A program made the position numbers and the translations under genes. A stretch of DNA of 64,000 bases from NCBI RefSeq assembly GCF_963678635.1, contig NC_087069.1, positions 34,557,090 through 34,621,089 of the forward strand, given 5' to 3'. Origin of the DNA: Symsagittifera roscoffensis. Lineage: Eukaryota; Xenacoelomorpha; Acoela; Convolutidae. Positions 22,552 through 33,300 of this stretch are shown piece by piece (the stretch's first letter is position 1; the number at the start of each line of letters is the position of its first letter). The notes beneath the pieces are model-generated. The model saw only the letters and a program-made list of their open reading frames with translations, was not told the DNA's origin and made no database searches.

Positions 22552-23915
22552 CGTGGGCTAAAAAAATTATTATTTTGAGATTGAAAAGCGGTGGTATGGG
22601 GCTGTTCAATAATTTGTTCATAAGTATTATCATCTTGTGATTGATGTGTCATTATGTGTTGGACGGGACTTTGCGATGTATTGAGTCGAAAATTTGGATT
22701 ATGTGTGATTGCTAAATTTCGGAAATTTCGTGGGACTAGGGATAGTGGATGGTTATTTGGTAGGGGTGGTAATTGTGGTGCCGTTGGCTGTGTGTCGACA
22801 TTGTTATGTTCTTCGTCGTATGTATTTTGTCGTGTTGTTATTTTTGTGTTATATTCTTTTATTTGTGCGTCTAAAAGAATTTTGTTTATAGATGTGGAAA
22901 AAATTCCAAAAAATCCTGCAAAGAGTATGCGTGCTACGCTTGCTTGTCTATTTACTTGTGTGTGTATAGCACATGTGTTGTAGATTCCTTTTAAAAGTGA
23001 GAAAAGAAATCCAATAAAGTTAAACATTGCGTATAAAATAGTCAATTTTTCTAAGATGTAGTAGGGCCATCCTAGAAAATCGAGGATCCCATTTTTGAGT
23101 GTAACAAAGCTAAAAATGTTGATTGGTGATATATCTTGGGGACGGTATTTTTCGCCGTTTAGATATATATAATCTTTAATGTCTTTAAAATATCCGCTAT
23201 AGTCTTGTGTGTAGATATCGGCAAATCCTGCGGTTTCTGCAAGTTTGCGTAAGTTTTGGTCAATTGATTGTCTTTGTATAGTGTCCATTTGTGTTAATAA
23301 TTCTTGGAATTGTTGTGTTCTAATGTGATGTTGAATATCTGATTTTGAATAGATTCCTATTGATTGTAAGTCTATATTTGGGTTTCGAGCAATAGCGCGA
23401 ATGCTTTCTGGTGAAAATTTTTTGAGTGATTGCATTAATGTGGGATATGGAGTGAGAAGATAATATTTATTTTCATCAGGGTTTAGTTGTACTACATTGT
23501 GGCTATTTTCTGATCCACATGGGACTGCGGTATCCCAGAAATAGGTTCTTCGTGAAAGTGTATCCACGAAATGTACTTTATTCTTATAAAAGATAGGGAT
23601 TCTTTTATAACATCGTTTATCTTCAAAAACGTATAGTGGTGATACTTTTTTGGTACAAGTATAAAACCATAAGATGTTTCCTTCGTAGTCTAAAAAATTT
23701 GATCTATTTCCTGATAATAAGTATCCTGCATAGGGTATTTTTAATACTGCTAGTGCAAGTGATTGTAATATTTGTGTTCGTTCTAATTCACATAGTTGGT
23801 GTAGTGTTTCTAATTCGGAGAGTGACATTTCTTGAAAAATGCGGCTAATTGTATAGTCTAGTTTCATATCCAAATGAATATCATAGTGGATATTACCGAA
23901 ATATGTAGTATTCAT
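22548..23915 (-). CDS. Envelope glycoprotein, C-terminal part (455 codons), membrane anchor included
   Basis: The first ATG is at 23915, but the frame is open ~17 codons further upstream and those codons match copy 1, so this is the continuation of an interrupted gene rather than a separate one. Visible features are a leucine/glutamate helix near the start (LCELER), paired cysteines around residues 75-140, and a long helical stretch. A hydrophobic anchor region follows near residues 275-325, then a tail rich in Gln, Asn and Pro ending FFSPR. Cysteine spacing and the helix-strand order resemble class III (gB-like) fusion proteins of chuvirus type, which are known from some animal gypsy elements. 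That call is by eye. The stop overlaps the next ATG. Confidence 0.75.
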   Translation of the reverse strand: MNTTYFGNIHYDIHLDMKLDYTISRIFQEMSLSELETLHQLCELERTQILQSLALAVLKIPYAGYLLSGNRSNFLDYEGNILWFYTCTKKVSPLYVFEDKRCYKRIPIFYKNKVHFVDTLSRRTYFWDTAVPCGSENSHNVVQLNPDENKYYLLTPYPTLMQSLKKFSPESIRAIARNPNIDLQSIGIYSKSDIQHHIRTQQFQELLTQMDTIQRQSIDQNLRKLAETAGFADIYTQDYSGYFKDIKDYIYLNGEKYRPQDISPINIFSFVTLKNGILDFLGWPYYILEKLTILYAMFNFIGFLFSLLKGIYNTCAIHTQVNRQASVARILFAGFFGIFSTSINKILLDAQIKEYNTKITTRQNTYDEEHNNVDTQPTAPQLPPLPNNHPLSLVPRNFRNLAITHNPNFRLNTSQSPVQHIMTHQSQDDNTYEQIIEQPHTTAFQSQNNNFFSPR

Positions 23916-23949
23916 TAGTGATAATTCTTGTAAGCGTGTGCTTCTGGTT

Positions 23950-24513
23950 TTAGATGAGGTGATAAGGTTTTAGATGTCCACCAGGTTGTCCGTTGCTTTT
24001 TTCAAAATTAACTGGTATATAGGATGTTCCTTCGTTTAGAGGATGACCTGTGGCATATGGGTCGATTTTTACTTTTCCAGTGGTCATGTCGAATCCTTTT
24101 TCGTATTCGACTAATATTTCAGAGTATTGTGTTCTATGAAGTGGATTCCTGTATTTACATGCAAGTTCTGTTTCTTGATATATTTGAAAACGTGTCAATT
24201 TATTTTCTATATTGTCTATGTTTCTAAAATTAGAACTTAGTTTTCGTGATGGATGGACTTGTTCATATGGAATTGATTGTATAAAATATTTTTCGTGAAA
24301 TTTTATCATACGAGCGTGTATTTTTGCTACTTGAAATGTTGTACATGTATCTTCGGGGAACCAAACAATTGTTGCTTGTGTTCTTGTTGTAGGGTCGCAA
24401 TATCCTTGATCATTTTTACAAGGTAGTCGGATTCCTTGATAGATCATTGTATTATCAGATAAATCTCGTGTGAGTTGTATTTTTTCGAGTTGTATTTTCC
24501 AATCGAAAAACAC
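23950..24513 (-). CDS. Envelope glycoprotein, middle part in a shifted frame (187 codons)
   Basis: This frame continues the envelope homology between the N- and C-terminal parts but is offset from both. The first codon listed is GTG, and there is no reason to think translation starts there. The block contains closely spaced cysteines (LPCKNDQGYCD) and a VWFPEDTC word, both of which align with copy 1. Relative to copy 1 there are two extra bases near 24510 and ten near 23955. Together these 12 bases restore the frame, so the outer parts share one frame and only this block is displaced. It is either a pair of inactivating indels or an unusual expression route. Confidence 0.7.
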   Translation of the reverse strand: MFFDWKIQLEKIQLTRDLSDNTMIYQGIRLPCKNDQGYCDPTTRTQATIVWFPEDTCTTFQVAKIHARMIKFHEKYFIQSIPYEQVHPSRKLSSNFRNIDNIENKLTRFQIYQETELACKYRNPLHRTQYSEILVEYEKGFDMTTGKVKIDPYATGHPLNEGTSYIPVNFEKSNGQPGGHLKPYHLI

Positions 24514-25178
24514 AATATTTCTTGGTATCCTTTATTTTTCGTGTCTGCTTTGCAGTTTGATGGGTTATTTATACCAATGTGTGGTATCCAATGTTTATCA
24601 TGTAGGTCATAGGTTAATCGTCCGTGTGCGCCGTTATACGGGTATTTTTCGTCTAGTTTTATATGTCCTTGGTGTCTTTCAAGTTGTGATTGGTGTACAG
24701 AGTCTGAAAAAACTTGAAAATTAACTAATTTTCTTTGGGAGTTTTTATTTTGTGTGATGTTTAGTCTAAGTAATTCATTTTTACAATCGTCGGGATTGAG
24801 ATGTAAAAGACGTTCTATATTACTTTGATAGAATGATTCATGGTCAAGTCGGTTTTTGTTTCCGTTCGAGACTTGTGAACAATGTACTTTCTTTTCGGAA
24901 AATGTTGCTGTGAATTTATAACCTGTAACTGTTGTTGCTCGGGCTTTTGAATAGAGTGTTGCTATTATATCTGTGGTTTCTATAGCTTGTGGTTCTGTTT
25001 CACATTGTGATACTTGATTTATTGCATATTTGTGTAGTGTTTTTTGTTCATTTTCTTCGCAATCGTAATGTGTTACTAATAAATCTTGTGGTCCTGTACG
25101 AGGGGAAGGGTTTATGTTTTGATTTGAGGTTACTAGAAAAAGGAGTTGGAGAAAAATTAATAATTTTAGAATATACAT
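24444..25178 (-). CDS. Envelope glycoprotein, N-terminal part with signal peptide (244 codons)
   Basis: ATG 25178 opens a frame whose first ~18 residues form a clear signal peptide (MYILKLLIFLQLLFLVTS). A YDC motif near residue 38 and further cysteines follow, as in the ectodomain start of gB-like glycoproteins of chuvirus type. After about residue 220 the true homology leaves this frame at a 2-base length difference from copy 1, and the last ~24 codons are out-of-frame readthrough. The start overlaps the methionine-free frame by 13 bases. The product would be a secreted-pathway surface protein used for entry; as read here it is truncated before the membrane anchor. Confidence 0.75.
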   Translation of the reverse strand: MYILKLLIFLQLLFLVTSNQNINPSPRTGPQDLLVTHYDCEENEQKTLHKYAINQVSQCETEPQAIETTDIIATLYSKARATTVTGYKFTATFSEKKVHCSQVSNGNKNRLDHESFYQSNIERLLHLNPDDCKNELLRLNITQNKNSQRKLVNFQVFSDSVHQSQLERHQGHIKLDEKYPYNGAHGRLTYDLHDKHWIPHIGINNPSNCKADTKNKGYQEILCFSIGKYNSKKYNSHEIYLIIQ

Positions 25179-26302
25179 GTGTATGATAATCCTGAGTATG
25201 GATTATAAAATGTAATGTAACCAATTGTGTTTTTGGTATATCTGTCGTATTTATATATTACTTCAGTAGTTATAAACGGTGGTGGTAGTGATTGAGCTGT
25301 TATGTTAGGTGGGTTTAATGGATAGGGATGTTGAGTAATGTTATTTAACTTAACTGTGATTTCAAATTTTAATTGTAAACTGTTTTGTTGGAGTATTTGA
25401 ATATTGTGATCACGGATATCGTTGTGAATATCTTGGCGATATTGTAATCTATTAAGTGCCCAGTTATGAAGGCGGTTACTTTCTTGATGTTGTCCAAATA
25501 ATGGTGGAGGTGCTGTGAATGTATTCCAATCTAGTCTTAAAGGAATATTTATTGATGATTGTTCTCGATATCTGGCGTCGAGATTATTTGGAAAATTTAA
25601 CTTAAAGGGTAGTGGTGAAAATTGGCTTATTGATGGTGTTGATGGTAGTGATAATGTTTCTGGTAGTGATGAGGATGTTGTTGTATCCGTAGAAATATCT
25701 ATGGGGTCATTGACTAAATTTGGTTCACCTTGTGTGAATGAATGTGTAGTCCAATATGGCAGTCGTGATGTTAGGTTTGGGGGGTTAAAAGGGTTTTCTC
25801 GTGCTTGTTCAGATGTTGGTGTTGAACCTAAGTAGTCTGAGGGTAGACTTGAAGTGCTTCGTTGTGAAAAAAGTGTAGGAGTTTCTGGTGTGATACCAGT
25901 GGTGTTTTCTGGAGTGGTTTGTGATGGGGATTGAGGTATATCAAAATGAACTCGGGGAGTTTGAAAATTTCTGTTTCGTCGAGGATGTATAATTTGTCTA
26001 TTTATTTCTGTTGTGTTTTGGTTTTGACTAAGGTTTCGTATTCTACTTAGTTCTTGTGGTAGTGTTGGGTAAAGATTATATGTTGGTTCACTTAGGGATG
26101 CTTGTCGTTGAACTGGTTCTAGTGGTTCTGATAAACGAGCGTGCCGTTCTTCAAAAGTGTATGGATTGTCTTGAAAAGAAATTCGTGTAGATGTTTGAGG
26201 GTTTTGAGTAGTTGAAGGTGGTGTTTGGTTATCTTGGGATGATGTCGGTGAAGACTGATTCTGTGACTGTTGGGTAGCAATTTTTGATGGATTTTTGAAT
26301 TG
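25166..26302 (-). CDS. 378-codon open frame with no methionine codon
   Basis: From just after a TAA at 26303-26305 the frame runs 378 codons to TAA 25166-25168 without a stop and without one ATG. I checked each triplet. The first ~220 residues are rich in Ser, Thr, Pro, Gln and Asn. The last ~110 (from about LRLDWNTFTAPPPLFGQ) look folded, with LHNWALNRLQYRQDI and a tyrosine-rich end. Copy 1 keeps the last ~100 codons open. A frameshift from the 62-codon ORF upstream cannot feed it, because the TAA at 26305 intervenes. Entry through a splice acceptor is the simplest model; CAACAG and CACAG sites lie about 35-45 bases in. The family is unknown. Confidence 0.7.
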   Translation of the reverse strand, partial: QFKNPSKIATQQSQNQSSPTSSQDNQTPPSTTQNPQTSTRISFQDNPYTFEERHARLSEPLEPVQRQASLSEPTYNLYPTLPQELSRIRNLSQNQNTTEINRQIIHPRRNRNFQTPRVHFDIPQSPSQTTPENTTGITPETPTLFSQRSTSSLPSDYLGSTPTSEQARENPFNPPNLTSRLPYWTTHSFTQGEPNLVNDPIDISTDTTTSSSLPETLSLPSTPSISQFSPLPFKLNFPNNLDARYREQSSINIPLRLDWNTFTAPPPLFGQHQESNRLHNWALNRLQYRQDIHNDIRDHNIQILQQNSLQLKFEITVKLNNITQHPYPLNPPNITAQSLPPPFITTEVIYKYDRYTKNTIGYITFYNPYSGLSYTCIF

Positions 26303-26307
26303 TTACT

Positions 26308-26496
26308 TTAGTGGGAAGGTTTATGTTTATTATAATATTCTTCCAAAAAAATAATTAGAAAAATTGTTGCTAGGGCAAATGTGATGATTGCTTTCTTTAT
26401 ACATTTACATATTGTCAAAATGAGGGATGATAAAAATGTTATGAAAATTACAAACAATAAAAAAATATCAGTTCTACTGAAAATTGTTCGTATCAT
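26308..26496 (-). CDS. Small hydrophobic ORF, 62 residues (candidate)
   Basis: ATG to stop within the element. There are two strongly hydrophobic segments (about residues 11-29 and 36-50) and a polar tail ending HKPSH. It would be a small membrane protein if translated. In such AT-rich sequence short hydrophobic frames arise by chance, and copy 1 does not cover this position, so support is weak. Confidence 0.3.
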   Translation of the reverse strand: MIRTIFSRTDIFLLFVIFITFLSSLILTICKCIKKAIITFALATIFLIIFLEEYYNKHKPSH

Positions 26497-26532
26497 TTAG
26501 ATAAGTTGTTAAAATCGTACCTGTGGATATAT

Positions 26533-26724
26533 TCAAGGGTTTTGGAAAGTTGGAGGAATAGTTCGAGTATAGTGTAGAAAATTAAAAAAAATGTTACAAA
26601 AAATGATTAGGATTATTAGAAAAGATTCAAGTATATCAAAAAGAAATATTATAAAGGCTTCAAGTATTGAAAAAAAATGTTTAAAATTTATAAGTATTTG
26701 AGCAACTGTTTGAGAGAAGAGCAT
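26533..26724 (-). CDS. Small hydrophobic ORF, 63 residues (candidate)
   Basis: A second short frame with a Phe/Ile/Leu-rich hydrophobic middle (about residues 15-50), directly upstream of the 62-residue ORF. Two such frames in tandem between pol and env could encode small membrane proteins. No homology is recognised and chance is a real alternative. Confidence 0.25.
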   Translation of the reverse strand: MLFSQTVAQILINFKHFFSILEAFIIFLFDILESFLIILIIFCNIFFNFLHYTRTIPPTFQNP

Positions 26725-27324
26725 TTAAGAAATGATCTCTTGGTCGAATATTTTTTGCTGTTTGAGGCGATTTTCTAGTGTGGTCGAATTATTTATTAGT
26801 TTTTTGACAAGTGGGTTGAGTTTTGTAAAAAATTGTTGGGGGCAATTTTCATGGTGACTGGGAGGTCGTCTTTTTCTTTATTTTTGTTTGTCAAATGATT
26901 CGGGGTATGGTGAGATTTTTATACTTTAGGCTAATTAAAATGTTCATTTTGTTACTTTAGGCTAAGTTTTCAAATTTGTTTTGGGGGTATTCGTGGTCTG
27001 AGTTGGGGAAATATTGTTGATCTTTGGGTTATTAGATAAGGGAGGGGTACGGTATTATGGTGATATTTATTTTAACTGTCAAGTTGGAGTGGTTTGCTTA
27101 TTTTTGACCTGGAGGTTGTAAAGTTATAGTTAGAGATGTGCCTGGAGTTCTAGATTATTCGTCTAATTGATCTTAGTTTGAGTTAGAGAAAGTGGCGGAT
27201 TGGATGAATCCTATTGGTCTATTTTGAACTAGAATTATTGCGTACTTGTGAGCATGTTATTTTGAAAAATTGAAATGAAAAATGTTACGGAGGTTTCAAG
27301 ATTGTGAAGTATAAAATCTTAAAA
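26725..27324 (-). other. Spacer between Gag-Pol and the small ORFs
   Basis: 600 bases of the element without a supported ORF on either strand. Nothing else recognised. Confidence 0.5.
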
Positions 27325-30300
27325 TTACTTTTTAAATTCTACTTTCTTTAATATTTTAGATTGGGGGATGAACATTTTGTAGTTTTTACGTGGTTGATTT
27401 CGGAGTCTTGTTGTTTTTCTATGTTCTGATTTGTCTATTTCTTCTTGGGGTATTATTTGTTCGGTCATTTTTCTATTTTTTCTTTGTTTTGGAGATTCTT
27501 TATGGTTTTGTGTATTGATTTTGGTTGCGGTTGGTTTTGTGTTTTGATTTTCGGTGGGGTTATCATTTTGTTCTGTGTTTTTCAGATGTGGTTCATTTTG
27601 AATGATTTTTAATCCTGTGAAGGAATATAATTGGGTTAATTCGCGGAGTGCGTATTCTTTTGGGTAGTAAGGTAATAGGTTGTTTCGGTGCTGAACGATT
27701 TCTTTTTTATTGGAGTCGGTAATTTTATATGTGACATCAGTGGGTCTTGCAATTATTTGGTAGGGTCCTTTTCGGAGGGGTTGTAATTTTTTAGAAATTC
27801 CTTTTTGAGTATTAAAATTAGGTATTAAAACAAATGTTCCAATTTTTAAATCGGAAGCTGGTGTAAAACGTGAATTGATTTGTTCATTTATGTTTTGTCT
27901 TTGTAATAACTTTTTCGTTATTTTTTGGTAAATTTCATTGTGTTTCTTATCTCTATTTAAAATCCATTCGGTGTGTGTACCGGAGGCTAATTTAAGAATT
28001 TGTGGGTGATGAAAATGATCTTCATCGTGCGTATGTAATGGGAGGTTATAACAAATTGAGTCTTTATTTGGTTGACAATAACCTTGTACGTTTTTATGGG
28101 AATTTGCTGTAAACATTATTGGTTTGCGTGGCTTTTGGTTGAAAACCATTTCATATGGTGACATTCCTAGTGTTGTCGTAATTTGTGAATTATATGCTAA
28201 GGGAAATAATTTTACATCTGCTGACCATTCGGTATATTTTGTATCATTTCCGTTGATGATACATCTAAGATATTCTTGTAGTGAACGGTTCATACCTTCG
28301 ACTAAGCCGTTTGTCCAAGGTGCATGAGATGTACGTGGTTTGTGTTTAATGTTGTATAAATGACATAGTGTTATTATTTCATTATTTATGAATTCTGTAC
28401 CATTGTCTGTAACTAAAATTTCTGGTAGTCCAAATTTTGCTATCCAGTGTTCATAGAGTGTTGTGTAAGCGTAATAAGCGTTACAATGTGGTACTGGGTT
28501 AAGTGCTACATAATGTGTAAATGCGTCAACAATTACCATAATGTAGGAGTTTCCTTCTGATGAGGGTGAAATTGGTCCTTTAGTATCAAATGAGATACGA
28601 TGATTAAAGTATAAACTTTGTCCTTTAAAATCTTGTTTTTGTGCTATTTGTTTTTGATTTGGGTAAGGTTTATTTAGCTGACATACTATACAATCATTGC
28701 ATAGTACTTTTATCCAAATTGGTGCATTTGGGAAGTAAAAATTTTGTATAAAATTTGAATATGTTTTTTCTGATCCAGAGTGTCCTTTAATATTTTGTGT
28801 ATGTGAAATATTAAAAGCGATGAGAATCATACTTAAAGGAAGACAGGGGACTATGGATTCGTTTAAGTTGTATTCTAAAAGGTCTGTAGTTTCATTAATT
28901 GTTGTGTAATTAAATTTGCGAAAATATCGGAGGAGTGTCTTGTTGCCTAGTATGGTTGAATCTGCTTTGTTAGGTTTAGTTTTATATTTGTGCCATGATT
29001 TCAGTTGTCTAATTATCGGGTCAAGATTTTGATATTGTTTCAGTGTTGAAATTGTAATCGTTTCTGTTGGAGGGAGAAAAATGTTTTCAATTTCGAATTT
29101 AGATAAGGGTATTGTATCAAGTGGGTCGTGAAGGTCAAAAACTTGATTTATTGTGTATTTTGAATCATTTGTTTGTGGTCCTGATAAATTTATTTTATCA
29201 GTTAAATCTTCTTTTTCAATTAGTGGAAAATGGTCTTTCTTAGGCGGGTGTTGTTTTGTTCGTTTTTGTTGGGTGTTATTTTTTATCCATTGAGAATATG
29301 GGATTGGTTTGAAAGTTGATGTTCCAAGTAAATCAACTTCATAATGATTATTTTGACAATCTAAATAAAGTGGGAAATGTTGTAAATTATTTATTTGTGA
29401 TTGTTCAATATCAGTTTTTACTGCATATTTGCATTCCAATCGGGGTGATGTTTCGTTTTCTGCAAGGTAGAATTTTATGTTTTTGGGTATTTCAACTGTT
29501 GTTTTTCGTGTAAGTAATTCAGGTGGTGTATTTCGACTTAAGGTGTCTGGTAATGCAAGATTTTTTCCTGCAGTCCAAACTATATGTAAGTTTGGAAATT
29601 TCATTAGAATTAGTTGAAATCTGTAAACTCGGTGGTTTGGGTTAGATTTCTGTGTGAAAAGAAATATGATTGGTTTGTGGTCTGTGAATAAAACTGTGGG
29701 ATGTTTTGATCCAAGTATCAGAAATTCATATTCTGTCAGTGTATATATTATGGCTGTACATTCTCTCATTAGAGTTGAGAGTCGTAGCTCTGCTTGAGTG
29801 AATAATCGGGAATTTGCTGATATGAGGTTCATTTTATTTGTACCATTATGTGATTGTAATAGTGCTGCGCCGATGCCAAAGTTCGAAGCATCGCACATTG
29901 CATAAAATGGTTGATCAGGGTCTGGAATTGTGTTTGAAATTTGTTCAGTTAAAAGTTTCTTTATTTCTTCGAATCGTGTTTGATGTTCTGTGTTCCATTC
30001 AAAATTATTTTGTTGTCTAAGGATGTTATAAAATGGACGTAGATATAATTGCATTTTATAAACATATTTACTTAAAAAGTTTAACATTCCAAGGAATTCT
30101 TGGATTTTCTTTTTATTTGTTGGTGGTTGAAGTTTTTGAATAGCGTCAATGCGTGATTTCAATGGAGTGATTGTTTTTCTTTCTATATTATGTCCTAAGA
30201 ATTTAACTCTTGTCAAAAAGAAGTGTGATTTATCGGGGGCGGCCTTCAGATTTTCGTTCTGAAGTATTTGGTGATATTTTTCTAAAACTTTGAACATTTC

Positions 30301-33300
30301 GTCTTTTGTTTGTGATTGCATAAAAACATCGTCTAGATAGGTGATTGCGTTTTTCTTGAGTATTAGTGGTCTAAAAATTTTGCTCATAAAAGCTGAAAAT
30401 GCTGCTGGTCCTATGGATATTCCATAGAATAAGCGGTTAAATTCATATTGTTGGTTTCCGATAACAAATTGTGTTAAACGTCGTGATTGTTCATCTAGTG
30501 GCATTTGATTGTATGCACTATTCATATCGGCGGTTGTGAAGTATTTGCCGTTTATTTTTGTTAAAATAACTTGTATTGGTTCGATGGGCCAATTGCATTT
30601 TGATTCATCTATGAGTGAATTGAGGTATCTAGCGTCGAGAACGATTTTTAATGATTCTCCTTTAGCTAGAATGATAACGGGGTTGATAAATGTGTTGCCT
30701 TTTGGTTGTTCTTCTTTGTTTACTGGTGATATAATGTTGTATTGTTCTAAAATATCGAGTAATCTGTTTACTTTATCATGTAAGTGAATTGGTACTTTAC
30801 TTGCTCTCTGTTTTTTGAAAACTGCGTCTGGTTTTAATGGGAGATGTAGTGATGAACTGATTTTGCCAACATCGAATTTTGATGTTGCATAGACTGATGA
30901 ATATTTAATTAGCTGTTTGGCTAACTTTTCGAATTCGTCTTGTGTTATTTGTGAATGTTGGAAATTAAACATTGTTAAAAATTTCTGTTGGTCTGCTGTG
31001 TAGTTACTTATGTTGAATGTAGGTTTGAAATATGGAGTTTTTGTGAAATAATCCGTATTTCTGTTTTCGTTACTTATTATATTATTTATAGATAATTCTT
31101 CATTAAGAATTGTAGATTGGCAAATATCTAGTAATTGGAGTATATTATTTACGCGATAGGCTTTTTCGTGTATTGGTGATATTGTAGCGTTGGTTTCACA
31201 ATATCCTAAAAGTCCTAAAGGTAATGTTACTTGGTAAGGTGTGTTGTTATAAACATGTAAGGAAATAATATCTGAATTTGAATGTTTCAAATATTTTATT
31301 GAAGAGATTGTGATTTTGAAAAATTTATGAATAGGTTTGAATTCAAAATCTGACATATAAAATTTTTGTTTGTTTTGTTCTTTATCATATTGGTGAACTT
31401 GTTTGATTGAAAAATTATAGATGTTTCCTGATAGTGGTTTCAGGTGTTTTCTTTGTTGGTTAAATATCGGATAAAATTTTGAAAAAAATGGTGGTTGTTT
31501 ATTTAATCTTTGAAAAAATGTTAAGGATGTTTCTTTTGTTTTTGTATATTTATCTTTGATTAATATTTTACTGTTTAGGATGTTAATTGTTGGTATATAC
31601 TTTGAAATAAATGGTATTCCAATGATATTATATTTAATATCAGTGATATGGAATATTTGTTTAAATGGCTTATTTAAAATTTTGCTTTGTTCCATTGTTC
31701 TGGTGGGGAGGAGAAATAATTGGATTTTTCCGTAGTTTATCAATGTTGATCCTTGTGCTGTTGCTAGTTTACTGGAGGTTTCAAGAGGTGTTAGCTTTGG
31801 ATGTAAAGTTTTTATTTCATTCCATGTGGGAATGTTTATTATGTTTGATTCTGCTCCTGAATCAATTAAAAAATCTATTTCAAGGTCTGGTGGTTGAAAT
31901 TCTTTATTTCTTGGGCTTTCTAAGAGAAATGGTATTGTCCAAATTTTTTCTTTGGGTTGTTCTTTTTGTATATTTTGATAAATGTGGTTTGTATTCAAGC
32001 ATTTTGTTTTGGTATTTTTATTGGTTTGATTTGTAGTGTTTATCTCATTTGTTTCTTGCGTCGTTGGTGTGGAATTTATGGGTGTAGTGTAATGATTTTG
32101 AAGAAATTCTGATTGATTTTCATATATGTGTGATGGAAAGGGTTGTTCATATATGACAGATTCATAGTCATTTTCGACTTTTATCATATTGATAGAAAGA
32201 GTGTTTTCAGTATCACTTTCTGAATCTGATGATGTACAATTTATTTGATTGAGTTGTAACGTATCAGTTACTGTGTCATCAATACCTGGGGGGTCTGATG
32301 TTGTTTCTGGGTTAGCTTGTACTTGATTGATTTGTCTTTGATGTTTAGGTGTACTACTTCTGTGGCGATTATTAGAATTATTATAGTTATTATTATTCCG
32401 GTGTGGTGATTGGGAATAATTTCTATAACGATTATTATAACTTGGGTGTCGATTTTGTGAATTATTTCGCGATCTGTTTTGATAATTGCTGTTTGGTCTG
32501 TTATAGTTCGATCTATTATATGAGTTATTCCTTGATCGATTGTTCGGATAATTCTGGTTTCGGTTGTTTGAATAACTTCTATTTCGATTATAGGAGTAGT
32601 TTCTATTTCTATTGTATGATGAATTTCGTGATTGATTGTTTGGATAGTAATTATTTCTTGATTGGGAATTAGATCTAGAAACAAATCGTTGTGTATTTGA
32701 ATTTGATCTGGAGTAGTTATTTCGACTATTTGGTCTATTGTAGTGATTTTGTGATGAATTATACGTGTTTCTTCGTTCTGGTGATCTTCCTCTATAACTT
32801 GAGTTATATGGGGATTGATTTCTTGTATAATTTGTATTGTTCGGGAGTGGTTTTCCTGAACTGTTGTTGCTGTGAACTGTTTTGTTCGGTAAATTTTGAT
32901 CTTTTTTCATGTATTGATAGAATGATTTATTTGGTTCTTTGTATTTTTGAGGTTTATTTTGACTATCTTGCTGTTTTTGTCTACATTCGGAAATACTATG
33001 TCCGTATCGTCGGCAATAATTACACCATTTTTTGAAAGATGGTTTGCCTTTAAAGTTCGGGTTCTTTTCATAAATATTGAGTATTTCAGTGATTTTTTCA
33101 ACGAGGTCTGTTTCTGATTCCTGTATATTATTAATATTAGTGGGAGTCGTTTCAATTTTGTTAACGTATTGTAATTTCAGATTTTCCGTTTCTTCTAGTT
33201 TCATCGTGATTTCTGCTTGTTCTAGTTTGTCTACTAGTTTTCGAAAATCTAAATCGGGTTCTCGAATTGAAGAAGGATGAGATGCTCTCTTTTTTATTGC

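Noticed and set aside
23950-24513. Independent gene starting at the GTG codon 24513
   Set aside because: The sequence is the internal continuation of the envelope homology, so this is a displaced block, not a gene with its own start.
26290-26310. Programmed frameshift from the 62-codon ORF into the methionine-free frame
   Set aside because: A TAA at 26303-26305 in the target frame lies downstream of the 62-codon stop, so slippage cannot pass it.
31665-33035. Plus-strand open frames of 90-120 codons rich in Tyr, Phe and Leu
   Set aside because: They are antisense shadows of the Asn/Ser/Arg-rich Gag-Pol region.
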